Counted from the stretch's first letter, positions 26,688-35,956 are shown. The stretch is DNA of 64,000 nucleotides from Bacteroidales bacterium (GCA_015061245.1 SUWY01000002.1:57009-121008), one strand, 5' to 3'. The notes: generated by a model not told the origin, from the sequence alone. Program-made: numbers and translations.

Positions 26688-27365
26688 ATGAAAATATTAG
26701 TAATAGAAGACGACAGCTCATTGCGTGAAATTATATGCCGCGCATTACAAGAGGAGCGTTACATTGTCGAAAGTGCCTCCACATACATGCAAGCCGACTC
26801 AAAAATTGCCGGCTACACCTACGATTGCATATTGCTCGACATAATGCTACCCGACGGCAGTGGATTGAAACTCCTTGAACACATCCGCAACCTGAAAAAG
26901 CGTGAAAATGTAATCATTATATCTGCTCGTAACTCCATTGAAGATAAAGTTGCCGGTTTGGATTTAGGTGCAGATGATTACCTTGCAAAACCATTTCATA
27001 TATCCGAGTTAATTGCCCGTGTTAAAAGTGTTCTTAGGCGAGGCCGCTCGCACGGAGAGTTTACGATTGAATTGGGCAACGTTACCATGCACCCCGATAG
27101 TCGCAGGGTAGAGATTGAGGGAACAGAGATAAAGCTGGTAAAAAAAGAGTTCGATATTCTTCTATACTTTATGCAGAGGCCCTCGCACGTAATAGATAAA
27201 GGGGTTCTGGCGGAGTCGGTCTGGGGAGACTATGCCGATGACTCCGACAACTTCCAGTTTGTCTATGCTCAGATAAAGAATCTTAGAAGAAAATTGGAGG
27301 GAGCCGGAGCGACCATCGAGATAAGCGCAGTATATGGGTTTGGATATAAATTGATAATAAAATAG
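26688..27365 (+). CDS. OmpR/PhoB-family response regulator
   Basis: 225 residues. The ATG at 26688 is chosen because the next residues (KILVIEDD) are the first strand of the receiver; a TTG two codons upstream overlaps the -7 element. Asp8/Asp9, phospho-acceptor Asp51 (LLDIMLPDG) and Lys101 (AKPF) are intact. The C-terminal winged helix ends with NFQFVYAQIKNLRRKLEG and the wing YGFGYKL. The kinase gene begins 4 bp downstream. The two PepSY-like exported proteins that follow the kinase are likely targets or part of the sensing unit. Confidence 0.92.
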   Translation: MKILVIEDDSSLREIICRALQEERYIVESASTYMQADSKIAGYTYDCILLDIMLPDGSGLKLLEHIRNLKKRENVIIISARNSIEDKVAGLDLGADDYLAKPFHISELIARVKSVLRRGRSHGEFTIELGNVTMHPDSRRVEIEGTEIKLVKKEFDILLYFMQRPSHVIDKGVLAESVWGDYADDSDNFQFVYAQIKNLRRKLEGAGATIEISAVYGFGYKLIIK

Positions 27366-27368
27366 AGC

Positions 27369-28637
27369 ATGAAACTAAAGTACAAGATAGCCATACGACT
27401 CTCACTACTCCTATTGATATTGATGTCAATATGGGCGGTTCTTTTCTATTACAGAATGGTCGATGAGATAAACGACGAGGCCGATGACTCGCTCGAAGAT
27501 TATGCCTCAACAATTATAAGCCGTAAATTGGCAGGCTTTGATATGCCGGACCGGAATGATGGAACCAACAATAGCTACTCTATTAAGGTAGTTGATACTG
27601 ACTACGTGAAAAACACTCCCCATTTTCGATATTCAGACCGCAAAGTATATATTGACGCAAAAAACGAAAACGAGCCTGCACGAGTACTCAATATCATTTT
27701 TCAAGATGCTGCAGGTACTTTTTATGAATTAGAGGTTCTTACTCCAACATTTGAAAGAGCAGACCTATTAGGAGCTATCTTTTGGTGGATAATCTTTTTG
27801 TTTGTCCTGCTATTTATCTCCATTATTGGAGTTGCCATGTGGCTATTTGTAATTACAATGCGTCCATTATATGTACTGCTCGACTGCTTAGACAGATATA
27901 AACCCGGTACAAACTTCTCTATGGAACTGTCTGAAACATCTGTTCAAGAGTTTCGTAAATTGAATATAGCTGCGCAAAGTGCAATTGAACGTTCTGAAAA
28001 GATTTTTGAACAGCAGAAGCAGTTTATTGGTAACGCATCGCACGAATTGCAAACTCCGCTTGCCATTATTGGGAATAGAACAGAGTGGCTTATAGACAAT
28101 GTCAACCTTCCCGAGAAGCAGATGAGCGAACTGTTTAAGATTCAGCGAACAGCAAAAAGGGCTGCACGTTTAAACAGTACCCTGCTTCTATTGACAAAAA
28201 TCGATAACGGACAATTCCCCGAGAGCGTTACAGTTAATATCTCACAGATTGTTCACGAAAGCTTAGAACAATATAAAGAGATATACGAAGTGCGCAACAT
28301 TAAGTGTTCTGAAGAGATATTGGAGTATTTTGCTATTAATATGAATGAATCGTTAGCCACAACCCTCATATCAAACCTTATAAAGAATAGCTTTATACAC
28401 TCGCCCGAGGGAGGCTCTATTCATATTGAATTGAAAAACAACTCTTTTGTTGTTGCAAACCAGGGATTGGAACCATTAGATTCAGAACATATCTTTGACC
28501 GATTCTATCAAGGCAATAAAAATGCAGGGTTATTAGGATTGGGATTGGCATTGGTAAAAGCTATATGTAGGTACTACAATTTCAAACTTACATACCGTTT
28601 TTTTGATGGGATGCACTACTTTTCTGTAGATTTTTAA
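27369..28637 (+). CDS. Sensor histidine kinase (partner of the OmpR-type regulator)
   Basis: 422 residues. Membrane helix 9-28, a periplasmic domain of about 105 residues, membrane helix 137-162, a linker, then the H-box GNASHELQTPLAII (His225), N-box NLIKNSFIHS (336-345) and G2 box LGLGLALVKAI (389-399). The G1 region reads VVANQGLEPL rather than the canonical DxGxG, a variant seen in this kinase branch. Co-transcribed with the regulator. A new promoter-like region (28638-28752) precedes the PepSY-like genes. Confidence 0.88.
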   Translation: MKLKYKIAIRLSLLLLILMSIWAVLFYYRMVDEINDEADDSLEDYASTIISRKLAGFDMPDRNDGTNNSYSIKVVDTDYVKNTPHFRYSDRKVYIDAKNENEPARVLNIIFQDAAGTFYELEVLTPTFERADLLGAIFWWIIFLFVLLFISIIGVAMWLFVITMRPLYVLLDCLDRYKPGTNFSMELSETSVQEFRKLNIAAQSAIERSEKIFEQQKQFIGNASHELQTPLAIIGNRTEWLIDNVNLPEKQMSELFKIQRTAKRAARLNSTLLLLTKIDNGQFPESVTVNISQIVHESLEQYKEIYEVRNIKCSEEILEYFAINMNESLATTLISNLIKNSFIHSPEGGSIHIELKNNSFVVANQGLEPLDSEHIFDRFYQGNKNAGLLGLGLALVKAICRYYNFKLTYRFFDGMHYFSVDF

Positions 28638-28752
28638 AAAAAAAGTGGTTTTTTTTCAAAAATAGCCGAATATTTCAAATTCTTTTCAGAATTGCTCTTC
28701 AACTTTGCTTTCGAAAGATAGAAAGAGTATAAACAATTAAAAAACTGAAAAG

Positions 28753-29184
28753 ATGAAAAAGCTATTTACACTACTGGTAGTAACCCTATTTGCAGGTGTT
28801 GCTTTCGCAGACAACGACAGAGCTGTTGACTTCAACGAGTTACCACAAAAGGCTCAAAAATTTATCCAGACAAACTTCCCTAACTACGAGTTATCGTATG
28901 CAAAGAAAGATGTTGACTTCTTTTACTCAGAATACGAGGTAATGTTGGTCGATGGCACAAAAATTGAATTCTCGGGCGATGGCGATTGGAAAGATGTTGA
29001 GTGCCGCAAGAGCGCAGTTCCTACTGCAATTGTTCCTAAGCAGATTTCCGAGTACGTAGCAAAAAAGTATCCCGACGTAAAAATTCTGAAGATTGATCGC
29101 GAAGAGAATTACGACATTGAGTTATCAAACAGATTAGAGTTGACTTTTGACAAGAAGTTCCGCCTAATAGACATTGACGACTGA
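28753..29184 (+). CDS. Exported PepSY-like protein (DUF2874 type)
   Basis: 143 residues with a signal peptide (MKKLFTLLVVTLFAGVAFA). Two repeats of the PepSY-like pattern follow: helix (LPQKAQKFIQTNFPNYEL) then strands (YEVMLVDGTKIEFSGDGDW), and again (ISEYVAKKYPDVKILKI then YDIELSNRLELTF). Such small periplasmic proteins are common next to Bacteroidota two-component systems. A sequence CAACTTTG about 50 bp upstream is one base off the -7 consensus. Regulation by or modulation of the neighbouring kinase is inferred from position. Confidence 0.75.
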   Translation: MKKLFTLLVVTLFAGVAFADNDRAVDFNELPQKAQKFIQTNFPNYELSYAKKDVDFFYSEYEVMLVDGTKIEFSGDGDWKDVECRKSAVPTAIVPKQISEYVAKKYPDVKILKIDREENYDIELSNRLELTFDKKFRLIDIDD

Positions 29185-29238
29185 TAAAAGAGAATAAACT
29201 AAGAAAAAATAAGTATTCACCCTTAAAACAAAGCAACT

Positions 29239-29754
29239 ATGAAGAACTACTTTAAACTATTGGCACTGTTGTTACCGTTAGCAGGTTTCGTTGCTTGTTC
29301 GGATGACGACAAGGATGTAAAGACCAACAAGGTTCCTACACCCGTAAAGGAGACACTAACCGAGTTATACCCCGATGCAAACTATGTGGAGTGGGAGTTG
29401 AATCACGGTTACTATGTAGCAGATTTCTACAATGCAGAGGATAGAAGCGAGAAAGAGGTATGGATTGAAAAAGATGGCGATTGGCAAATGACAGTCAGCG
29501 ACATTACATACAATCAACTACCAGAAGAGGTTCAAGCTTCATTCGAGAGTGGCGAGTACAAAGATTGGTATGCCGACGATATTGACGTAATTACCCGTCC
29601 GGTATATGCAACAATCTATATTATGGATGTTGAACAAAGAAATTCTGACAAAGAGCGTGTTCTATACTACAAGGCTAATGGAGAGCTATATAAAACCACC
29701 GGTGACCGCGACCCTAATTACAGAGCATTCATTACCCAAGAGTATCCTAAATAG
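29239..29754 (+). CDS. PepSY-like lipoprotein (DUF2874 type)
   Basis: 171 residues. Lipoprotein signal with lipobox GFVAC (Cys about residue 20) followed by an acidic SDDDKD stretch, a signature that sends many Bacteroidota lipoproteins to the surface. The body has two PepSY-like units: VKETLTELYPDANYVEWELNHG/YYVADFYN and LPEEVQASFESGEYKDWYAD/VYATIYIMD. 54 bp downstream of the other PepSY-like gene and followed by a strong terminator. Probably works with its neighbour; function unknown. Confidence 0.72.
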   Translation: MKNYFKLLALLLPLAGFVACSDDDKDVKTNKVPTPVKETLTELYPDANYVEWELNHGYYVADFYNAEDRSEKEVWIEKDGDWQMTVSDITYNQLPEEVQASFESGEYKDWYADDIDVITRPVYATIYIMDVEQRNSDKERVLYYKANGELYKTTGDRDPNYRAFITQEYPK

Positions 29755-29765
29755 CATATAGCAAA

Positions 29766-29796
29766 AGAGCCGCGACTTCAAATCGCGGCTCTCTTT
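29766..29796. terminator. Strong bidirectional terminator
   Basis: AGAGCCGCGA (29766-29775) pairs perfectly with TCGCGGCTCT (29783-29792), loop of 7, followed by TTTT on the plus strand and preceded by AAAA for the convergent pdxT. Confidence 0.85.
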
Positions 29797-29818
29797 TATT
29801 TATAAATTCATCCTGCTT

Positions 29819-30388
29819 CTACTTCTCTATCATTGAGATAAAGTAGCGTAGGAACGACAAATTGTTTGTAAGCTCAGGGTGGAACGAGGTTCCAAGAAGG
29901 TGGCCCTGACGTACTGCAACAATATTACCATTCACCTCGCATAGCACCTTAACTCCACTACCAACCTCTGTAACGAACGGAGCACGAATAAATACCAATG
30001 GTATTGGCTCGTTGCTCACCTCAGGAATCATACACTCGGTATCAAAGCTATCTATTTGACGGCCATAGGCATTTCGACGAACAGTTATATCCATCAATCC
30101 CAAATGCTTCACGCTATCATTCTCGATACGCTCTGCCAAAAGAATCATTCCTGCACAAGTTCCCCATGCAGGCATTCCTGCCTTGATTTTCGCAATAAGA
30201 GGCTCCTTCATGCCTGTTCTATCTAACAATTTTCCCATAGTGGTGCTTTCACCTCCGGGAAGAATGATTGCATCGATTTGATCAAGCTGCTCTATATAAC
30301 GAACATCAACAGCCTGGTGACCAAGCTGTTGAATATGACGTTCATGTTCAAGGAATGCTCCTTGAAACCCTAATACTCCTATCTTCAT
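29819..30388 (-). CDS. pdxT: Pyridoxal 5'-phosphate synthase glutaminase subunit
   Basis: Releases ammonia from glutamine and channels it to PdxS. 189 residues from the ATG at 30388, whose A is shared with the pdxS stop (TAATG); a TTG two codons upstream is less likely. The class-I amidotransferase motifs are present: [10 protein letters not shown] (oxyanion region), nucleophile Cys in [11 protein letters not shown], and the His-Glu pair in GTSFHPELT. Normal length. Translationally coupled to pdxS. Confidence 0.95.
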   Translation of the reverse strand: MKIGVLGFQGAFLEHERHIQQLGHQAVDVRYIEQLDQIDAIILPGGESTTMGKLLDRTGMKEPLIAKIKAGMPAWGTCAGMILLAERIENDSVKHLGLMDITVRRNAYGRQIDSFDTECMIPEVSNEPIPLVFIRAPFVTEVGSGVKVLCEVNGNIVAVRQGHLLGTSFHPELTNNLSFLRYFISMIEK

Positions 30389-31257
30389 TACCAACCGCGC
30401 TGTGCATATTTGTCTGCAACTGCGCTTGCAGGCTGTCCTGACATAGGCTCTCCCAAATCCTCTGAAAGCTCAGCAAGTTTTACAGGATCGTTGTAATATG
30501 TTACAGCCTGTACAATTGCTTTTGCTCTGCGCTCAGGATCACCGGATTTGAAGATTCCGGAACCAACGAATACTCCCTCAGAGCCCAACTGCATCATAAG
30601 AGCAGCATCGGCAGGAGTTGCAATTCCACCTGCAGCAAAGTTTACAACAGGCAACTTTCCGTTCTCGTGTACATAAAGAACCAAATCGTATGGAGCACCG
30701 AACTCCTTAGCGATTGTCATAAGCTCCTCTTTTCCTGCACTTACAACTCGACGGATATCCTCGTTCATTTGACGCATGTGAGTTACAGCCTCAACAACAT
30801 CGCCTGTACCAGCCTCTCCCTTGGTACGAATCATTGATGCTCCCTCGCCAATTCTACGAAGAGCCTCACCCAAGTTTCTTGCACCACATACAAATGGTAC
30901 ATCGAATTGAGTCTTATCACAGTGATATACATTATCAGCAGGTGTCAATACCTCGCTCTCATCAATATAATCGATTCCAATTGCTTGAAGAATTTGAGCC
31001 TCAACAAAGTGACCAATACGAACCTTTGCCATGACCGGAATTGAAACGGCCTCTTGAATCTCTTTAATCATCTTGGGATCAGACATTCTGGCAATTCCTC
31101 CGTCGCGACGAATATCCGATGGAACGCGCTCCAACGCCATTACAGCACAAGCTCCAGCAGCCTCGGCCAACTTAGCCTGCTCAGCATTGGTAACATCCAT
31201 AATAACTCCGCCCTTTAGCATCTGGGCCAAATTCTTGTTCAATTCATACTTTCCCAT
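30388..31257 (-). CDS. pdxS: Pyridoxal 5'-phosphate synthase synthase subunit
   Basis: Condenses ribose 5-phosphate, glyceraldehyde 3-phosphate and ammonia to pyridoxal phosphate as a dodecamer with PdxT. 289 residues, a beta/alpha barrel; the catalytic lysines lie in [11 protein letters not shown] and in [11 protein letters not shown], and [20 protein letters not shown] and the phosphate-binding [15 protein letters not shown] are typical. First gene of pdxST. Confidence 0.96.
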   Translation of the reverse strand: MGKYELNKNLAQMLKGGVIMDVTNAEQAKLAEAAGACAVMALERVPSDIRRDGGIARMSDPKMIKEIQEAVSIPVMAKVRIGHFVEAQILQAIGIDYIDESEVLTPADNVYHCDKTQFDVPFVCGARNLGEALRRIGEGASMIRTKGEAGTGDVVEAVTHMRQMNEDIRRVVSAGKEELMTIAKEFGAPYDLVLYVHENGKLPVVNFAAGGIATPADAALMMQLGSEGVFVGSGIFKSGDPERRAKAIVQAVTYYNDPVKLAELSEDLGEPMSGQPASAVADKYAQRGW

Positions 31258-31321
31258 TCTCTTTCAATACTTTAATTCAATTAGAACTCACCTCAAAATT
31301 AGAGGTTTGCAAAACAGAGCG

Positions 31322-31329
31322 CAAAGTTA
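31322..31329 (-). promoter_or_regulatory. Bacteroidota -7 element (TAACTTTG) for pdxST
   Basis: Minus-strand TAACTTTG directly after the galK stop, giving a leader of about 60 nt to the pdxS ATG. The gap 31258-31335 also has a small CCTC/GAGG inverted repeat. Confidence 0.5.
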
Positions 31330-31335
31330 AATAAA

Positions 31336-32484
31336 TTAATTTAACTTACGTGCACCATCGCTGATTTTTACATCATAAACGGCGGGTTTAACTGCAAATT
31401 TTGCCTCATATTGCTTGTGAACCTCATTGATAAAGGTATCATAAAGCTCATCCTTAACAATATTGATGGTACAACCTCCAAAACCACCACCCATAATTCT
31501 TGAGCCAGTTACACCTACACTCTTCGCCAACTCATTCAAGAAATCCAACTCCGGAGTACTAACCTCATATAGTTTACTTAATCCGTCATGGGTTTCAAAC
31601 ACCATCTTACCAACGGTATCATAATCATCCTCTTGTAGAGCCTTACATGTTGTTGCAAGACGTGAATTCTCACCAATAACGTATGTAGCTCTCATATAAT
31701 CCTCCTGGCTTACTGCACTCTTAACCTCTTCCAACATAGCAAAATCGGCATCGGCCAACAATTTTACCTGAGGATGATTCTTGGCAATCTCGGCAACCAC
31801 TCTTTCACATGACTCACGACGACGATTATATGGAGAATCGACCAACTCATGCTTAACCTTAGAGTCAATCAAAACCACTCTGTAACCCTTTGGATGGAAT
31901 GGGATATACTCATAATCCATTGTGCTACAATCAAGTTTGATAAGACAACCCTCTTTACCGAATACCGATGCGAACTGATCCATAATTCCGCACTTGGTAC
32001 CACAGTAGTTGTGCTCGGTCATCTGTCCAACCTTTACCAACACCTTCTTATCCAATCCACAATTGAACATATCATTCAATGCAAAAGCAAATGCACTCTC
32101 AAGAGCTGCCGATGATGACAAGCCTGCTCCAAGTGGAACATCGCCAGCAAAGACTGCATCGTATCCCTTAAGTTCTGCTCCTGCCTTTTGCATCTCGCAA
32201 TTTACGCCATAAACATAGTGACTCCATCCTGGCGCCGGCTTCTCGCTCTCGATAACCGGATAAGTTACCATTTGGTCCATATCTACTGCATAGACATTTG
32301 CTTTATCGGTTCCATTGGGACGAATCTTAAGAACTACCCCCTTATCAATTGCTCCAGGCAAAACAAAACCACCATTGTAGTCAGTATGCTCGCCAATCAA
32401 ATTCACTCTTCCGGGAGATGCGTAAACCGAACCCTCATCTGTTCCGAAAATCTCCTTAAATTTAGCCTCAACTCTCTGTTTCAT
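31336..32484 (-). CDS. galK: Galactokinase
   Basis: Phosphorylates alpha-D-galactose at C1 (Leloir pathway). 382 residues of the GHMP kinase family: substrate motif PGRVNLIGEHTDYNGG, ATP-binding motif PLGAGLSSSAALE, and third motif GGGFGGCTI. Third gene of the galM-transporter-galK operon, 25 bp after the transporter. galT and galE are not adjacent. Confidence 0.95.
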   Translation of the reverse strand: MKQRVEAKFKEIFGTDEGSVYASPGRVNLIGEHTDYNGGFVLPGAIDKGVVLKIRPNGTDKANVYAVDMDQMVTYPVIESEKPAPGWSHYVYGVNCEMQKAGAELKGYDAVFAGDVPLGAGLSSSAALESAFAFALNDMFNCGLDKKVLVKVGQMTEHNYCGTKCGIMDQFASVFGKEGCLIKLDCSTMDYEYIPFHPKGYRVVLIDSKVKHELVDSPYNRRRESCERVVAEIAKNHPQVKLLADADFAMLEEVKSAVSQEDYMRATYVIGENSRLATTCKALQEDDYDTVGKMVFETHDGLSKLYEVSTPELDFLNELAKSVGVTGSRIMGGGFGGCTINIVKDELYDTFINEVHKQYEAKFAVKPAVYDVKISDGARKLN

Positions 32485-32509
32485 ATCTTAGAATCTGTTT
32501 TTATTATTC

Positions 32510-33793
32510 CTAATCTACCTTCTCCACCATATCCTGCGGACGGATTCGTGAACCAAACAGTGAATAGTAAAGCATATACAACTCACCAACAGCCACAAAG
32601 AGCCATGTCCACTGCCAATCATCGTGCAACAAATCCGCAAGCATACCCTGTAACAATGGGATAAGAGCACCACCAAGCACTCCCATCATCAAAGCTCCTG
32701 TTGCCACCGATTTATATTTACCTAATCCTTTCAATGCCAAAGTAAATATTGCACTCCACATTACCGAGTGGCATAAACCTACAGCCACCAACAACCATGG
32801 AGAGTTGCAACATGCCGCAAAGAGTACCAATACCACGGCACTCATTGTTGTTACCGTCAACTGAGTACGTGCAGGTATTCTACTCATAAAGCTACTGATT
32901 AGTCGTCCTATAAGCAGTGCGCCCCAATAGAGGGTTGGCATTAGTGTTGACGAGGCCTCGCCCATTCCCAATGAAATGGCATACGATTTCACATTGTTAC
33001 CAATTGCAACCTCCTCGCCCACATAGAAGAAGATTCCCAAAACACCTAAAGCAAGATGTTTAAAGCTCCACACCGAACGTTCAAGTTTCTCTCCTGCAGC
33101 CACATGGGTATTTGCCATTTCGGGCAATGTCGCCTTTGAAAGTAAGGTAATCATTACTACAAAGAGGAGAGCAACTCCGATAAAGGGCCAAAATACATCG
33201 GAGATATTTACATCTTGCAGAGCCACTCCTGCAAAGATTACTCCCGTAACCAAATATGGAGCAAGTGTATTTCCTATTGAACTTGCAGTTCCTGCTATAT
33301 TCAAACGTTGAATATCTTGAGTTCCGCGCACTTCACACGAAATTACGTATGGGTTGGTAACAACCTGAAGTATAGTTACTCCCGATCCTACAACAAATGA
33401 ACCCAAAAGAAATACAAAATAGCCGACAGGTATCATTGCCGACGTTACCAACCAGCTCTCTGAAATTGGAATTATCGATGAAACGGCAAATATCAACAGG
33501 CCACAGGTCATTATTCCTAACGCTCTTAACAACGTTCCCTTGTAGCCACATTTCGACACCATCTTCGCTCCGGTCTTTCCAAAGATAAAGTATGGAATAA
33601 ACCACGAAAATGTAATAAGGGTCATAAGAGTATTCTTTATACCCTCGGCATTTGCCAATAAGGCGCTCTTGATAGGCTCTTGAAACTGGCCATTGGCCGA
33701 AGTCAGGAAGCCCTGAAAGAAGAAGAGCGCCACCATTGTTAGAAATGGAGCAAGAAAATCCTTTCTTGCTCCGCTCTCCTCTATCTTAATCAT
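32510..33793 (-). CDS. MFS sugar:proton symporter, FucP/GluP type (glucose/galactose)
   Basis: 427 residues with about 12 hydrophobic segments. The N terminus (FLTMVALFFFQGFLTSANGQFQEPIKSAL region) and NPYVISCEVRGTQDIQRLNIAGTASSIGNTLAPYL resemble the FucP/glucose-galactose transporter family of Bacteroidota. Its ATG overlaps the galM stop by 4 bp, and galK follows; galactose is therefore the most likely substrate. Confidence 0.85.
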   Translation of the reverse strand: MIKIEESGARKDFLAPFLTMVALFFFQGFLTSANGQFQEPIKSALLANAEGIKNTLMTLITFSWFIPYFIFGKTGAKMVSKCGYKGTLLRALGIMTCGLLIFAVSSIIPISESWLVTSAMIPVGYFVFLLGSFVVGSGVTILQVVTNPYVISCEVRGTQDIQRLNIAGTASSIGNTLAPYLVTGVIFAGVALQDVNISDVFWPFIGVALLFVVMITLLSKATLPEMANTHVAAGEKLERSVWSFKHLALGVLGIFFYVGEEVAIGNNVKSYAISLGMGEASSTLMPTLYWGALLIGRLISSFMSRIPARTQLTVTTMSAVVLVLFAACCNSPWLLVAVGLCHSVMWSAIFTLALKGLGKYKSVATGALMMGVLGGALIPLLQGMLADLLHDDWQWTWLFVAVGELYMLYYSLFGSRIRPQDMVEKVD

Positions 33794-34881
33794 TTTATCA
33801 CACCAAATTTGTGAACGGTTTTCTGTCTGTACTCATCACGTGGAGTAAGAATAACCGATGGGAACCAAGGTTTGTTTGGAGAATCAGGGAAGTGTTGTGC
33901 CTCCAAACACAAAGAGCAACGCTCAGGATACTTAGTACCATACTTACCTGTAAATCCGCTCAACCAGTTTGCTGTATATAGCTGTACTCCCGGCTCGGTT
34001 GTATACAGATCCATAAAACGACCGCTCTGAGGCTCAACCACACGGGCAGCAAAAGACAACTCGCCCTCCTCGTGCTTATTCAATACGTAGCAGTGGTCAT
34101 ATCCCTTACCAAACTTCAACTGCTCGAAATCATCATCGATATGGTCACCAATAGCATGAGCCTCGGTAAAGTCCATAGGAGTTCCCTTTACACTGTCAAT
34201 TCTGCCATAAGGAATTGAAACACTATCCATTGGGGTATAGTTATCGGCATTCATAAGCAACTCATGGCCACATACACTGCCCATCTCGCCACCCTTCTGT
34301 CCGCTTAGATTAAAGTATGAGTGGTGAGTCAAGTTTACCAATGTGGTTCTGTCGGTTACTGCACGATAATCCAAAACCAACTCATTCTCTTCTGTTACAG
34401 TAAACAACAAATCAGTTGTCAACATTCCGGGGAAACCCTCCTCTCCGTATGGAGATACATAGTGCAAGTGCAATCTATTCTCAGAGTGGCTGATTACGGT
34501 CCACACCTTCTTGTTGAATCCCTTTTCACCTCCGTGAAGACAGTTTGGGCCGTTATTAACTGCCAACTTATACTCCTTACCGTTCAATGTAAACTTAGCA
34601 CCACCTATTCTGTTGCCATAACGACCAATCACGCATCCCAATGTTGGCTCCGGAGCATTAAGATACTCGTCCAAGGTTTCATGTCCAAGAACAACATCGC
34701 CCATAACTCCATTCTTATCAGGAACCATTATTGAAACTACAAACGCACCATAGTTGGTGATTGCAACCTCCATTCCAAGAGAGTTTCTAAGGAAATACAA
34801 ATCAACAGCCTTGCCGTCAATTATACGCTTAAAGTTATCGCAGCTTAAACCGCTAACACTTTTATAAGAATTTTCTGCCAT
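33790..34881 (-). CDS. galM: Aldose 1-epimerase (galactose mutarotase)
   Basis: Interconverts beta- and alpha-galactose, supplying GalK. 363 residues with substrate-binding NLTHHSYFNLSG, GRYGNRIGGAKFTLNG, LHGGEKGFNKKVW and the catalytic Glu region near the C terminus (CLEAQHFPDSPN). First gene of the galactose operon. A 9-bp inverted repeat touches its start codon (34881-34907). Confidence 0.93.
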   Translation of the reverse strand: MAENSYKSVSGLSCDNFKRIIDGKAVDLYFLRNSLGMEVAITNYGAFVVSIMVPDKNGVMGDVVLGHETLDEYLNAPEPTLGCVIGRYGNRIGGAKFTLNGKEYKLAVNNGPNCLHGGEKGFNKKVWTVISHSENRLHLHYVSPYGEEGFPGMLTTDLLFTVTEENELVLDYRAVTDRTTLVNLTHHSYFNLSGQKGGEMGSVCGHELLMNADNYTPMDSVSIPYGRIDSVKGTPMDFTEAHAIGDHIDDDFEQLKFGKGYDHCYVLNKHEEGELSFAARVVEPQSGRFMDLYTTEPGVQLYTANWLSGFTGKYGTKYPERCSLCLEAQHFPDSPNKPWFPSVILTPRDEYRQKTVHKFGVIK

Positions 34882-34907
34882 ACGCTACATATTTTTTGTG
34901 TAGCGTA
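34881..34907. promoter_or_regulatory. Inverted repeat at the galM start: operator or 5' UTR hairpin
   Basis: TACGCTACA (34881-34889) is the exact complement of TGTAGCGTA (34899-34907), with a 9-nt A/T-rich spacer. It covers the predicted transcription start and ends on the first base of the start codon. Could be a repressor operator or an RNA hairpin covering the ribosome-binding region. Confidence 0.65.
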
Positions 34908-34937
34908 AAGTTAAAGTTAATGGAATTAATTTGCAAA
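34906..34937 (-). promoter_or_regulatory. Promoter (TTTG-N20-TAACTTTA) of the galactose operon
   Basis: Minus-strand TTTG at 34937-34934 and TAACTTTA at 34913-34906 (consensus TAnnTTTG with the last base changed). It overlaps one arm of the inverted repeat. Confidence 0.45.
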
Positions 34938-34964
34938 CAATTAACAAAAAAATCGGACTTCTAT

Positions 34965-35849
34965 TTAGCTGGCAGAGAGCTCAAACATGTAGCTCTCCAA
35001 ACGGCTGTTATTATTCATAGCTTTCAATTTCTTCAAAGCTCTGTTTCTAATCTGACGCACCCTTTCCGATGAAACCCTCATAAGAAAAGCTATCTCTTCC
35101 AAACTCCTCTCAGGCTCACCGGCAAGACCGTAATGTAAAGTAAGTACCGACACCTCTCGCTCGCTTAGTCCGGCGAAGAATCGGCGCATCTCAACCTTAA
35201 GAGACTCATGAACTATCATCTTTTCAGTCTGCAACGCAAAGGAGTCATTTGCTGCATAGACCTCTCTAAAGAGGGCCGACTCCGCCTCATTCACAGGCAT
35301 CTCTATTGACAACGGAGTTCCCGAGATGGTTATATTCTCAACCACATCATCTCTATCCAGATTCAAATCCTCGGCAATCTCATCGGGCGAGGGCTCACGG
35401 CCCAACCTCTGCTCCAATCTTTGATTTGCCTGCGTCATTTTACCCAAAGCAGTCAACTTATTCAATGGCAAACGAATCATTCTGGAGTTATCGGCAATTG
35501 CCTGCAGGATTGATTGTCTAATCCACCATACTGCGTATGAGATAAATTTAAACCCCTTGGTCTCATCGAAGAAATGAGCAGCCTTTAGCAACCCTACATT
35601 CCCCTCATTAATCAAATCCTCTAAACGTAATCCGTAGTGCTGATACTGTTTTGCCACCGACACAACAAATCGCAAGTTTGCCAAAACTAATCGCTCCTCT
35701 GCCTGCTTATCACCACGCTTTATGGCTTTTGCCAATGCAGCCTCCTCTTGTGGGGTTAGGCTCTTTATTTTACTAATCTCTGCAAGATAGAGCTCCATAG
35801 CATAACTATCTCTCTCTGTTATATGTTTAGATACCTTAAACTGTCTCAT
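34965..35849 (-). CDS. Sigma-70 family RNA polymerase sigma factor, RpoD-like paralogue
   Basis: 294 residues from the ATG at 35849 (MRQFKVSKHI); an earlier in-frame start at 35882 would place the palindrome inside the coding region. Region 2 (RLVLANLRFVVSVAKQYQHYG, DLINEGNVGLLKAAHFF, KGFKFISYAVWWIRQSI), region 3 and region 4 (SLEEIAFLMRVSSERVRQIRNRALKKL) are complete; region 1.1 is absent, as is usual in the phylum. Several positions differ from the Bacteroides primary sigma as I remember it (for example LSEREVSVLTLHYGL), so I read it as a second, group-2-like factor; it could still be the primary one. Divergent from rpmH. Confidence 0.75.
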   Translation of the reverse strand: MRQFKVSKHITERDSYAMELYLAEISKIKSLTPQEEAALAKAIKRGDKQAEERLVLANLRFVVSVAKQYQHYGLRLEDLINEGNVGLLKAAHFFDETKGFKFISYAVWWIRQSILQAIADNSRMIRLPLNKLTALGKMTQANQRLEQRLGREPSPDEIAEDLNLDRDDVVENITISGTPLSIEMPVNEAESALFREVYAANDSFALQTEKMIVHESLKVEMRRFFAGLSEREVSVLTLHYGLAGEPERSLEEIAFLMRVSSERVRQIRNRALKKLKAMNNNSRLESYMFELSAS

Positions 35850-35862
35850 TACGTAGCACATT

Positions 35863-35883
35863 TTTGTTCGATATACGAACAAA
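35863..35883. promoter_or_regulatory. 21-bp palindrome upstream of the sigma factor gene
   Basis: TTTGTTCG (35863-35870) and CGAACAAA (35876-35883) are exact inverted repeats around ATATA. It starts 14 bp upstream of the sigma ATG and is a good candidate operator. Confidence 0.7.
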
Positions 35884-35925
35884 TTATACGTTAGGTTACA
35901 GAAAAATAAAAAAAAAGCACGGTTG

Positions 35926-35956
35926 TTTGTGAAAATTAAAAAATTAGCTAACTTTG
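35926..35956 (+). promoter_or_regulatory. Promoter (TTTG-N19-TAACTTTG) of rpmH
   Basis: TTTG at 35926-35929 and TAACTTTG at 35949-35956 with 19-bp spacing, a full match to the consensus. Leader of about 40 nt to rpmH. Confidence 0.8.
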
